DNA from: Isoetes taiwanensis
Taxonomy: Eukaryota; Streptophyta; Lycopodiopsida; Isoetales; Isoetaceae
Direction: 5' to 3'
NCBI GenBank assembly: GCA_021234155.1
Contig: JAJEKV010000411.1
Span: 124,001 to 188,000 of the forward strand
DNA length: 64,000 nucleotides
Positions 33,524 to 44,900 of the stretch are shown here, piece after piece. Below the pieces are notes generated by a model. That model did not search any database. It had not been told where the DNA came from and saw only the letters and a list, made by a program, of their open reading frames with translations. Both the position numbers and the translations under genes were made by a program. The number at the start of each line of letters is the position of its first letter. The stretch's first letter is position 1.

Positions 33524-33808
33524 CCAATTAGTCCATCTATTGTCAACTCACTTTGGTCTGCATACTAAAATATGAGAGCAGTCTGATTTGGCATTTATAT
33601 TTTGAATTTGTAAAAATTGCGAGTTTATTTCTAATATCTTTGGAACTGCTTTTCTAGATTGAATAGATAGTAGAAGAATCTTATGAACTTGTCACAATCA
33701 TTGCATGCCAGCTGTGGATTGGATTGAGTTTTTTGTTCTTTTTTGGTATATGCATTGAATTTAGATGCCACTTTGCTGTTGTTGTACTTCATGCTAAGGT
33801 TGTTTAAA

Positions 33809-34049
33809 GCCCGGGGGATTCACCTTTCATTAGCGTATAACCCATGAGAGTTCAACGAAGGGGTGTTTTTTGGACCATTTGCATACGTATACTTAGGGGT
33901 TAGGGGTGTTTTTAGGCACTGATCTAGAGCAATATCTATACATATAAGGGTTAAATTGCCTTTTAAAAATGTGTATACAAGGGGGGTTTTTTGCTACTCT
34001 CCGAACGCAGATGCCATACCCCCCTTTATGTATAGTGCATCCCCCGGGG
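33809..34049. mobile_element. MITE with 15-bp terminal inverted repeats, precise insertion
   Basis: Ends are GCCCGGGGGATTCAC and GTGCATCCCCCGGGG, reverse complements apart from two bases. TTTAAA flanks both sides (33803-33808 and 34050-34055). The duplicate locus at about 35790 has TTTCAAGAGTGACAATC with no element, which gives the empty site. 241 bp, no coding capacity. Related, more diverged copies lie near 34836, 36522 and 41045. Confidence 0.85.
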
Positions 34050-34775
34050 TTTAAAGGATGACAATCTAGCAATTAATTCCATTTGTTGAAACATTCAAAT
34101 TAGTGGTCAGCAGAGATATACAAAAGTGTAGATCTGTCATGTCAAATGAATATTTAGGGTCAAAGGTAGTACATGCTGCAAATTGATATTGCATTTGCTA
34201 ATGCATGATCTCCATCTTGCTAAACAATGAGCTACTTTGTTTATATGTTCCTTTGTCCAATTTGTGCTCCAATTTGAAGGCCTAGCAGTCCTTTAGTACT
34301 TCATTCTACCTTCTCCAAACAATAGCTAGTTAGACTCTCTTGTATTAAATAGTGACCTACTTGATTTACCTTATCTTGTCTAATTAGTGCATCATTGTGA
34401 TGGCCTACCACTACCCTTTAGTATTTTATACTATTTTCTTCAAGCAATTGCTAAGCACTATTGTTTAGTACTATGTACTATGTTCTTCAAACAATTGCTA
34501 GTTTGTATTATTATTCACTAACTTGTGTTAATGGATATTGTCTTGGTTCAAGGTTACTAACTAGTTTATATTTGGCATATTTAGGACTATTCAAGAATTT
34601 TGTGCTATTCTTATAGCAGCTCCAAAGAAAAAAACTCATCTGCAATAGATCGAGAAAGGATTCAAGATACGTCTATCTTACCATATGACACCATGACGCA
34701 AACAAATGTGTGAAAAGCTGAGATCAAAGATGAAGCAATTTGCCAATTCTTTGGGTCGCTCAAGTGCGAAGGTAA

Positions 34776-35200
34776 AAATTACGAGCTAGAGCTTCCTCCA
34801 AATTCAAGAGTCCATAAAGTCTATATCAGATTGCTTCACCATTTTTTATGTATCACCTATTTGCATGCATGGGAGGGGCTTTTTGATGCATTTACGTACA
34901 TAAATGTTCAGAAGGGAGTCCCTTTTTTAGGGTTTTGGACACTGACCTATCGAAAGGGGTCAAAATTGGCAATCCATATACATGGTTTTTCTTGTTATCA
35001 CTTGAATGCATATGGCATATCCCCTTATATATAAGTGCATCCCCAAGAATTATGCTCCTAACGGAGCGGTTCTTTTGCAAGATCGCCATTTTCTTGAACA
35101 TGAAGATCCCTTGGAACCTGAAAAGGTCTTTCAGTCAAGGGAGGCATCAGTTAGGAGGAGGACAAATGATATGGTGGTGCTCCTAGGGAGGTCGAGGTAG
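34776..35200 (+). pseudogene. Gypsy integrase C-terminal relic, split by a MITE
   Basis: Reads YELELPPNSRVHKVYIRLL at 34779-34835, the usual gypsy integrase tail (LELP..xxHxVFHVSxLK), and resumes at about 35098 as LEHEDPLEPEKVFQSREASV and RRRTNDMVVL, the region before the chromodomain-like end. About 210 bp of MITE-family sequence sits between the two halves. No integrase core is present. Confidence 0.65.
34836..35050. mobile_element. Diverged MITE-family copy inside integrase relic
   Basis: Shares with the 33809 MITE the collinear words TTTGCATGCAT/TTTGCATACGT, the GGGG(T/C)(G/T)TTTTTG block, GGCATATCCCCTTATATATA (compare GCCATACCCCCCTTTATGTA) and AAGTGCATCCCC at the end. It is older than the duplication, because the same insertion is present in the copy at 36522. 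Confidence 0.6.
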
Positions 35201-35369
35201 AACATTTCCCTCTGGTGTTTCGCAATGTATCTGGCTTTCTTGCCTTTCAGAATCAGACAATATCATTTGATTGCAAGGGGGAGCAAAGCAGTTTAGTAAC
35301 CTGTCGAACCATCGTTTGAGCTCCTTGCATTCAGCATCAAACCACTGGTTACAAGGGAAGGTTGTGGCC

Positions 35370-36905
35370 CTTGATGTTCTTCGTAGACGGCTTCTGCCAA
35401 AGCATCTCTCGCCAGCAGTCACAAGGACTTTGACCAACTAGTCCATCTGTTGGTAATTCACTTTGATCCGCATATTTAAAATGGGAGAGCAGTATAACTT
35501 GGCATTTATATTTTGAATTTGTAAAAATTGCGAGTTTATTTCTAATATTTTTGGAACTGCTTTTCTAGATTGAATAGGTAGTAGAAGAATCTTATGTACT
35601 TGTTGCAATCATTGCATGCCAACTGTGGATTGGATTGAGTTTTAGGTTCTTTAATGGTATAAGCACAAGAAGAAGGGGAAAAAGGTGAATTCCCATTTTT
35701 TTGCTCATGACAACAATGGAATTGAATGGCATTAACTGAGTTACTTTGAATTTAGATGCCACTTTGCTCTTATTGTACTTCATGCTAAGATTGTTTCAAG
35801 AGTGACAATCTAGCAATTAATTCCATTTGTAGAAACATTCAAACTAGTGGTAAGCTTGTCATGTCAAATCAATATTTAAGGTCAAAGGTAGTACATGCTG
35901 CAAATTGGTGTTGCGTTTGCTAATGTATGATCTCCGTCTGCCTAGCAGTCCTTTAGTACTTCATTCTACCTTCTCCAAACAATTGCTAGTTAGACTCTCT
36001 TGTATTAAATAGTGACCTACTTGATTGACCTTATCTTGTCTAATTAGTGCATCATTGTGATGGCCTACCACCACTCTTTAGTACTTTATACTATTTTCTT
36101 CAAGCAATTGCTAGCACTATTGTTTAGTACTTTGTACTATCTTCTTCAAACAATTTTTACTTTGTATTATTATTCACTAGCTTGTATTGATGGATACTGT
36201 CTTGGTTCAAGGTTACTAACTAGTTTTAAGAGATCTATATTTGACATATTTAGGACTACTCAAGAATTTTGTGCTATTCTTATAGCATCTCCAAAGGGAA
36301 AATCTTGTCTGCAATAGATCGAGAAAGGATTCAAAATATGTTTATCTTACCATGTGACAACATGATGCAAACAAATGTGTGAAAAGCTGAGATCAAAGAT
36401 GAAGCAATTTGCCAATTCTTTGGGTCGCCCAAGTGTGAAGGTAAAAATTACGAGCTAGAGCTTCCTCCGAATTCAAGAGTCCATAAAGTCTTTCATGTTA
36501 GATTGCTTAAGCACACGGTGGGTTCACCATTTTTTATGTATCACCTATTTGCATGCATGGGAAGGGGCTTTTTGATGCATTTACGTACATAACTGTTCAG
36601 AAGGGGGTCCCTTTTTTTAGGGTTTTGGACACCGGCCTATGTAAATTTTATTCGAAAGGGGTCAAAATTGGCTTCTTAAAAATCCATATATGGGGTTTTT
36701 TTTTTGTCATCCCTTAAATGCAGATGGCATATCCCCTTATATATGAGTGCATCCCAAAGAATTATGCTCTTAACAGAGCACAAGATCACCATCTCCTTGA
36801 ACATGAGGATAAAGAACTTCCCTTGGAACCTAAAAAGATCTTCCAGTCAAGGGAAGCGTCAATTAGGAGGAGGACATATAATATGGCGGTGCTCTCCACG
36901 GGGGA
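35370..36905. repeat. Large direct duplication, copy 2 (gypsy 3' region)
   Basis: Partner of 33465-35205. It starts with CCTTGATGTTCTTCGTAGAC, matching CCCTGGTGTTCTTTGTAAAC near 33466, and runs through the integrase tail. It lacks the 33809 MITE and about 60 bp near 34200-34260. The copies are roughly 90% identical. Confidence 0.85.
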
Positions 36906-36935
36906 AGGAGGGAGGGGGTTATGTGAGCAATGAAA
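36442..36935 (+). pseudogene. Gypsy integrase C-terminal relic, second copy
   Basis: Reads YELELPPNSRVHKVFHVRLL followed by KHTVG, a better preserved version than the copy at 34776. After about 235 bp of MITE-family sequence it resumes at 36795 with EHEDKELPLEPKKIFQSREA. Same insertion point as in the first copy. Confidence 0.7.
36522..36755. mobile_element. Diverged MITE-family copy, second duplicate
   Basis: Equivalent of 34836-35050, at the same position in the duplicated integrase relic, and slightly longer because it keeps GTAAATTTTATTC and TCTTAAAA segments lost in copy 1. Confidence 0.6.
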
Positions 36936-37215
36936 GAGAAAGAAAGAAATACTATCTAGACCTAACTCTGGATTAAACTATCCACACTAAACTAGTCAAG
37001 CATTATTATAAAGACATGGGATTGGGATCTTAAGGAAAGGAATAATTTACAAAAGAGGCAATTGCCTTCTAAAGTATCACGATAGAGGGTAGCGGATGGA
37101 CAACGTCAACAACAGCAACTATTCAGCAACAGAGGCATCGGCCAAAAGTGACAACAACTTGCTCAGCATCCTGACAGTCGTGCAGCATCCCAACAGTGGT
37201 TCTGGACATTCCCAA
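36905..37215. repeat. Direct repeat shared with 38535-38845
   Basis: ATGTGAGCAAT, AATTTACAAAA(A/G)AGGCAA, GA(T/C)AGTCGTG and ACTTGCTCAGCATCC occur collinearly here and 1630 bp downstream. The copies are about 80% alike. It extends the gypsy 3'-region duplication to a third partial unit. Confidence 0.75.
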
Positions 37216-38534
37216 TCCTAAACAAACAAATTCTTTGGACATGGTTGCCAGTTGCTTCAACACATCAGAAGGTCAATACAACCAAGCTATGAGCAGCACC
37301 AGCTTCGTAGCTACACACATGGCTATTCCCACACATTCAATCAAGCAAACCTCAAAGGTAATTAGAGTGTCTAGATTATAAATTCTTACAAGAACCTCCT
37401 GTAGCAACTAATTCACATCAGGCTCAATGCAGACCAAAATATATAATTCTATACAAGCTGCAACTAGCACCTTCTAAATGGTTGGAAATAGTTGCAGGTA
37501 TGCCAAATTTCTCCGATGAAAAGAGATACATGGAAAACTTACTTTGAAGTAGTAGGCGCAACAGAAGAGCGGAAGCTCCAAGCCATGGACACGTAAGGAG
37601 ATTATAACGATCATGGCCAAGGAGCTCTTCATGCTAAGTACGAACGAAGAGACTAAGTATAAGGAGTTGCTTAAGAGGTCTAGATGGTCAAATTGGGACC
37701 AGCAGCAAAAACCTTCATATAAATGGATTGAAATTAGTACAAATGCAAGAAAATATAGGCATAAAAAGTTTACCTGCTCAATGGCTTTGGTCGAACACTA
37801 CAAGATCTAATAAACACAGAGTTAGTGTTTCTTTAGGTCTTGAAATTGACATTAAGCATTAGGGGGCACAAAACTTGACATGAGAGTATGGTTTAAACCC
37901 TAAGTTTTTATTTTTTATTTTTGACCCTACATTGTAGAGGCACGAGGGGAAAATCAAAATGATTTTAGAGACATGGCTTCATTGGGGTGTGTGTGTGGCA
38001 AATGCTTTTACTATGGAGGACCATACCTTAAAGTAAACTCATGAAAGCTTCTTGCAAAAGGAGAATGAAACATTCGAAGTCAAGAAGAACGGAATTTAGA
38101 GCAAACCCTGTCCGTCCGCTCAAGTGTTTCACATAGAGGAACTTCCGTCTGAGCCAATCAGCAAGAAAAGTCAAGCAGTCACAGAGGAAAAATAAAAGTT
38201 GGAAATTGCTTATTTGAAGTAGTTAAAGATTTAATTAAGATTTTTAATTTATGATTGTAACTCCTTAGAGGTAGATGAATTTTATAGATATAAGTTCTAT
38301 TTGAAGTACATCTTGAGACAACAACTGTGACTGCAGCATAAGTTTGTCTTATTATTTATTATCATTATAGTAAAACACGATGTAGCTTTCAAAGACTAGA
38401 TTTGAGTTATTTCTAGTTGTGAACTCAAATAGAATCGTAACTATATATGGACTTGGTTATATTATTCATATACTTCATTGACCGAGGCTGTCAATCCTAG
38501 GAAATGGAGAAATTGATATGATGGTGCTCGCAAG
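37216..38534. other. Spacer between repeat copies, no gene seen
   Basis: Short open frames (for example 37613-37810) show no recognised domain. Probably decayed retrotransposon sequence. Confidence 0.35.
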
Positions 38535-38845
38535 TGCTTGAGGAGCGATTATGTGAGCAATTAAAATAGAAGAAAGAGATATTATTTAGGTCTAACTATG
38601 GATTAAATTGTTTAAGCTAAACTAGCCAAGAAGTATTATAAAAAGGTGAGACCTTTAAGGAAAGGGATAATTTACAAAAAAGGCAAAGGCCTAATAAAAC
38701 ATCACAATAGAGGATAGCAGATGGACATTAGCAACAACAGGGATTAGTCGCTGGGAGAGGCATCAACCAAAAGCGACAGCGACTTGCTCAGCATCCCGAT
38801 AGTCGTGAGATACCCCATAGCAATTTCAGACCTGCCTCCAACAAT
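38535..38845. repeat. Direct repeat shared with 36905-37215
   Basis: Third partial copy of the duplicated gypsy 3' region (see 36905-37215). It is preceded by a remnant of the integrase-tail flank (ATATGATGGTGCTC at about 38516, compare GATATGGTGGTGCTC at 35169). Confidence 0.7.
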
Positions 38846-40289
38846 CAGCAACCCTCAAATCATGTTCTCAGCCAAGTAGATTCTTTAGAATCCTTCAAGC
38901 TTTTTAATATCCCATTTTTTCATAGCAAGATCCTGAATCTTGGACTTTTAAGCATATTCTTGAAATTTGTGTGCTAACTAGAGAGATTCTCTAGCATTTC
39001 TTTGATATTTCTCCATTTCCTTTAATATTTAGTTCTTTCTCTGGGTTCTTTTGCTCAGATAACCTAGTTGAGTGGTGAGCTTTGGCCTCAAGGGCTGGAT
39101 TCTGTTCTTTGAAGTGTCTTTCAATGATTATGCCTTAGATTGTGATTATTCTATTGCTAGTTAAGCCTTAGGTTCATATCAACAAAATGCAAAGAACACT
39201 TGATCAAGTGGAAATTCACAAGCGAAGAAGAGGCCACTTGGAAAAGAAAGAGGATTTGAAGAGGGACTTTCCTCTTTGCGAATTCCTAGGCCAAGGATAC
39301 ATGCTATCTAGTTGAACATGCAAACATGATTATAGTCATAATTATGTGATATGTATAAACTTTCTTGACCTTGACATTTAAAATATAACTATATGTTATT
39401 GATTAAGAAGTACCTTGTTTAAATCAGAATGTTTTGTTAATCATGTTAGATCAATTGTGACGATGCGGAGGACGGTGTCCATCCCTCCTCCCACCCACCC
39501 AAGGGGAGTGTAATACTCCCTGTGTTGTATGTACAACATGGGACTATTATAGAACACTTCATGTGTTGCATGTCCATGTAGGGCACTCCCTATATCACCA
39601 AGACCCAATATCAACCCATATTGGGGGTATACCAGTGCCTTTGATATCCATTAAGACCATTTTATTGCTTAAATTTCACTCTACTACCTCTTATACATGT
39701 ACATAAAAGTTACTTCATATCTTTATACATTTACACCTACCTTTACACACTTACTTAAGATTTCCCCATTTGCTACTTTCCCTTTGGGGGCTTCTCGTTG
39801 AAACAAGCGCATTCAGCTCGGCGCATTCCTCTTCAAGCTTCAGCCTTGTTCTTGCTCTACTTTACCATAATCACGCAGCCATAGACACTACAACGTATAA
39901 ATTCCTCCCCATTCTAGTGCTTTGTTAGCGACAAGTCCTTTTGTGGGTATGTGGATTGCTATGATTTTGAGCCTTTAATGTACAATCTTGTTTCCATGCA
40001 TTATTCATTGCATTTCATGGATAGATATTGTCTACAGTAAATGAATCCCTGGTCTGAAGAGTAGTTGATGCATAAAACAGAGGTCATGAACCCATTCAGT
40101 TCCCAAGTCAAGCACTGATGAGGAGACTGTGATTCGCTGCTTTCGCTAGTTGGGAATGCTATGAAGGATAAGGCGGTTATAGTCCTTATGTATTAGGTTT
40201 TGTATTTTATTTTATTTTATTTTTTTGTATACTATGCCATGGTTCCATTTATGTAGATTTAGTTATAATTGGTTTGTAATGTGGATGCA
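38846..40289. other. Intergenic or old LTR sequence, no gene seen
   Basis: Apart from the candidate LTR start at 39509, no feature was recognised. Confidence 0.35.
39501..39560 (+). repeat. Possible polypurine tract and LTR start
   Basis: AAGGGGAG directly precedes TGTAATACTCCC, the form expected of a polypurine tract followed by the TG start of a 3' LTR. A short inverted repeat TGTTGTATGTACAACA follows. The rest of the LTR (perhaps to about 39900) has no confirmed CA end or target duplication, and no pol lies upstream. Confidence 0.3.
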
Positions 40290-40859
40290 GATGCTCTTCC
40301 TCCTCCTGGAGTTGTGGCAAGTCTTTTCGTTTAGTATTCTACCTGCGTAGCCATTTGCCCATGAAAAAGCGCAGATTCATCGCCTTAATTCACATGGGTG
40401 CACATCGTCTCCGAATTGAGACAAGCAGATGGATTGGGGAGCCATGTCAAGATAGCCTTTGTCAATGCTGCCAAGTAGGAGTCATTGAAGACGAATGTCA
40501 CACTCTTCAAAGATGTCCAGTGTATGATCGAATATGGACACGCTACGCTGAGTTGGTCAGGCCCGACCAGGCGCTACATGTGATTGTGGCGGCTTCAGTG
40601 CAGTTGCTGAGATTATATATTTAGGTCGTTGATATGCGGGCTCGGCTATGTCTTCGGACAATCACTTAACATGTACATATTCATGATGTAAATTTGTATA
40701 GTTTATCAGCATTCTTATTACTGCCACAGTTTTTACCCTCAAAAATCCTTCCAGTCAGGGGTTTTTTAATCCAAACAGTAATATGTCTTATTGCACTCCT
40801 CCATTGAGTCCCGTAAGCTGATTGGTCTCTGTGGACAACAATTTAATTCAATTCAATTT
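40290..40859 (+). mobile_element. 5'-truncated LINE, 3' end only
   Basis: 40355-40624 encodes the C-terminus of a LINE ORF2: GAHRLRIETSRWIGEPCQ, then LCQCCQVGVIEDECHTLQRC and PVYDRIW, the Cys/His box LxxExGR..CxxC..(V/I)EDExH..xCPxY. A 3' UTR follows, ending GGTCTCTGTGGACAAC and a TTTAATTCAATTCAATTTG tail at 40859. The GGTCTC..GAC word and the short-repeat tail match the ends of the LINEs at 26492 and 52120. The 5' border is uncertain. Confidence 0.7.
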
Positions 40860-41044
40860 GAAGGTCTTGTGTTCAAATCTCTCTTGGGACATTGGGAACC
40901 ATCATATGTCCTTATAGGATGACGCTATGTGATATGACATGAAAAATACTATCTATCTATCTATATTTATGGTATTTCTTAGCCAACTATCTCGCAGTAG
41001 CTTCTTTGTCGCTCAATTATTGGACACCACCACAAACTATGCTC

Positions 41045-41284
41045 ACCCTGGGGAATTTATATTTGATTAACATATAACCCTAAGAGTTCATGAGAGGTCG
41101 GTTTTTGGGGCCATTTGCATTCGTACACTTAGGGGTTTTGGGTGTTTCTAAACAGTGATTTAGTATAAATTTTATATGGGGATTCAGTTTGCCTTTCAAA
41201 AATGCATACACAAGAAGGGTGTTTTGGCCAACCTTCAAAAGCAGCTGCCATACCCCGCTCTATGTATAAGTGCATCCCCCGAGG
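41045..41284. mobile_element. Diverged copy of the 33809 MITE
   Basis: Collinear with 33809-34049 throughout: AACATATAACCC..GAGAGTTCA-type start, CCATTTGCATTCGTACACTT, AAAAATGCATACACAAG, GCTGCCATACCCCGCTCTAT and the end AAGTGCATCCCCCGAGG. The ends are decayed. It lies about 0.7 kb downstream of the S1-domain gene. Confidence 0.75.
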
Positions 41285-41969
41285 CTCTCTCATAGCTTGA
41301 ACTTCAAATTGATTTATAATCTATTAGAGAAGCATGTAAATGCCATGCTCAATCGTCTTCTCTGCACTTCACCCTATACCAGAGATTCCTAATGCAGAAA
41401 GCGTGAAGCTTTCCTATGTAAACAAGAAATAGCCATTCTTCTGTGATAGCTTCGTAGCTTATATTAGGGGCATTTTCCCAATATGTCAAAATATTGAGGC
41501 ATTTTAACAAATACTCCAAAATACAGTGGTATCTTTTAATTTTCCCTTCCTTTTGTTGTTTGTGGGTTTTCTTTTATCATTTTAATGTCAAGATATTGTT
41601 TCACCTACAAAAAGGACAATTTCCAGAAGCAAAAAATGGCGATTTGTTTCTAGAATTTATGATGAATGAAAAGCAGCAACAATATTGGGAGCATAGATTG
41701 TAATGTCAAAGTAAATTTTTCAGAATCCAAATACCTAGAAAAAGGAAATCTGTCTTGCTGAGATCGTAAATCACATCTTTCATCCATATCAAAACTATAA
41801 GAGTGACGAGTGGAAACGAGCAACAACATTGGGAAAGGAAAGCATTCCTTCAACAATGGCCTTTGGTTTTTGTCATTGCTATTGAGGAGAAGGAAAACAC
41901 ACATAAAAAAAAATATAACGTTATCAGTTAGAAATTATCTCTGTTCTTTGTGTAAAAACTGAACCTAAA
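41285..41969. other. 3' flank of the S1-domain gene, no gene seen
   Basis: Probably includes the 3' UTR of the minus-strand S1 gene. An 84-codon open frame at 41650-41904 (minus) lies downstream of the stop codon and has no recognised motif. Confidence 0.4.
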
Positions 41970-44900
41970 TTAACCAAAGGTGTTAGTTGAGGCTTGAATA
42001 AGTTCTTTCATCATTTCACGATCTAAAGATGATTGGACCAAAATCTAGAAAAACAAAGAGATAAGTGAAGAAAAAGATCTATACAATGGACAATAAAGTA
42101 AATGTAAATTAACAAAGGATGACTACCTCCTGAATTTCGTTGCCAAGCCTTGCCACAATTTTATAGCTATTGTCTACTGAAGTTGACAAGTAGACCTAAA
42201 CAATACAATCAAAATTTAATGTCATTACTGTACACTGGCATTTACAGTCTACAATGGTTTCCATATAAACAGTATTCCCTTTAGGCTAAGGTGAAGAGGT
42301 TGCCCGCACATCCCACTCCTTCCCTAAGGGCGTAACAAATTCTCCCTCCCAAGAAACAGACAGAACCTATTCTTGTTCAAGTAGATATAAGACCAGGTTT
42401 ATGAGGGGTGAGAATCACATTACCTGTTCATACTACTAAGATAGATAAGCTCAACCCCAAAGTTCCCAAGAGGCAGAGGGAGGAGAGAAGAACAGATAAG
42501 GGTTGTATGGCTGACCCATAAGTGATGTTGTTACCATCATTCTGGTTGAACTACATTTGCAATGTTTGGTTTGACGCAAGTTCCATGGCTTCGGATCTGA
42601 TTTGGCAATACTAGAACTACCCAAAAGCTTTCACTCAAACTTGTGACAGAATGTGAACACTAAATCTCAAAGCTTTCATTTGTGTAGGACTGAATTGCAA
42701 GAACCCCTCAATATTTGGTCTTTGGAAATATTTGTTCACCTTTCATATATTAGGAAAGTGAATTTTTCATATAATACTACCTGAAAATTCAGGGGCTATC
42801 ATTGAACATTTTTGTCTTCAATAAAAGAGCAACGACTCGGCTTACCTGAAAATTAGGTGCTACCGATGAACTCTTCAATCTTCTACCCCTAACAACAACT
42901 TGGACTCCTCCTGCATTTTCCAGTTTATCCAGAAACCCCTTGAATTCACGGGGCTGTATAACCTAAATATGAAAGTATCAGCCGTGAGTATAAGAGGGAA
43001 GGGCTGCCAGTGGTTCTTTTAGCTAAATACCACTTATCACGACCTAGTTGAATGCAAAACAAGCATCATATGTTTTGAACCTGTTATTAGCTGTGAGTAT
43101 AACCTAGGAGAGAAGGGTTGCCAATGGTTCTTTTAGCAAATTACCACTTTATCACATTTTAACAGGCCTAGTTGAATGTAAAACAAGCATTATATGTTTT
43201 GAACCTGTTAGCATCTCTTGGCCTTCTGTGTTCATGTCAGTATAAATAACATTTATTTCAATCTGAACTAGATATAAGGTATTGCACCTCAACAGCTTGT
43301 TAAAATGTGCATTTTTCTTTTTATAAGCCACAGTTAAGATTTTAGCTTAGCACCACAACTCTAGTAATGTTAGCACTGGTCATTCGTATGTTGCCCATGG
43401 ACAATCAGCATGATTATCTAAGCTGCTCCTGTCCTTCGCCATTCACTATTCAAAGAGCTTTCTGAGACCAAAAAAAATACCTCTATATCCTGTTCAACAA
43501 GACCATTATTTCCGGTCTGAAATTGATTATTGCCTTCCAATAAGGACTCTAATGTTTCTTGCAGAGGATCCGACTGCAGAAGAATTGATCATAAAAAAGA
43601 AGGTTATTACATATCAGTCACATATTTAACTGTAAATGCTAACCATATAACCAACTTATGGTATTGTCACATATGTCATTGACACCAGATATTCAACCAT
43701 AATCAGTTCCTTTCGATAGACAGAAGGAAAGATCTCCTAATGAACGGTAAGTAGGCCGATGGCAACTGCATTCAACAGAAAAAGGAGCAAAACATGAACA
43801 TATATTATTGGTGTCTTAGCTAGAGTGGTTGGAATATAACACCACCACGAGGAGTAGCTTTCTGTGTTTCAGCTCAATATAAAGTAAAGGCTGTAGTAGG
43901 ATTACTCGAATTATCATAATCTTTGGCCGACGGTTCGAAATTAATTCTAAGAGAACCTGTTTTGCCGAGTAGTGCTAATTACCCCCCCTTCAGAAAAATC
44001 TGTGCCTATAGCAAAGCAACAAAACCTCTTTCCATGCTGTATAAAATCTATGGAAGACAAGTCAGATGAACAAGATCATCAGCAGGGGTTTGTGATATCG
44101 AACTTAATCACATTCTGGACTCCTATAATTTCTATTGTGTCTTCTTGTTAGTGCCAGAACTATCAGTTTATAAAAGAGAAATTAAGTTGGAAGAAAACTG
44201 CATACCCCATAGACAAACCTTAAGCAGCATGGCATCCACACCATACCAAGATTGTACACAGGCATGAAAAAATATAGGAGGACTATGAAATCTGAAGAAT
44301 ACACACAGCAATACTAAATCTGCAATATGGAATACAATCTTTTGGAAATCTTTTGATTATCAATAAAGCAAATTAGTATTTTTGACATAATCACTTCTTA
44401 CATCTTTTGTCACCATATTTTCTTATGGGAAATCATTCAGCAGAGATGACAAAATATCAATTCCAAAGTGGTAATAGGTACAGCTACTTACATTCATTTG
44501 TTTCATTGAAAGGTTGATCCGCTCAAGGTTATAATCAAGACCGCAGACTTTGACTTTGATCTCCTGAGAAATAACTTTTGTGTTATAACATGTCTAAACA
44601 AAGTCTCCCATCAGCATGAAAATAGGATTGAAGTATTTCTTATTCCACATCGCAAATCAGCAGTAGCAGCAAAATGGCACGTTATAATTATGGTGCCAGA
44701 TAATAGTGCATAAACAGATCACAAAGCCTGGAAGCATGAACAACTCTAATAAAAAGCAATCCTGTAAATAAGGCTGGTGAAGGAAGGATTGTTATTCCTT
44801 GATCTTTATAGGCTCGAGAAGGAAGTAGTTGAAAAGTCCGGCCACTATTAATCCAAAATATCACAAGATAGGTGATTAATTGACCTATTATAGTAAAGGC

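Larger units (their letters stand above)
33465..35205. repeat. Large direct duplication, copy 1 (gypsy 3' region)
   Basis: Collinear with 35370-36905 at an offset of about 1910 bp in its first part (GTCACAAGGACTTTGACCAA at 33508 and 35418). Shared landmarks: GGCATTTATATTTTGAATTT, GACTCTCTTGTATTAAATAG, AAGCTGAGATCAAAGATGAA, GCTAGAGCTTCCTCC. Its start reads HKDFDQLVHLL in one frame, not recognised. Copy 1 differs by carrying the 241-bp MITE at 33809. Confidence 0.85.

Noticed and set aside
33800-34060. TTAGGGG-like words resembling telomere repeats
   Set aside because: Only one or two imperfect units occur, inside a MITE with defined ends; there is no telomeric array.
40861-40940. tRNA-like GTTCAAATC word downstream of the truncated LINE
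   Set aside because: No acceptor stem or anticodon arm can be formed around it; probably flanking sequence.
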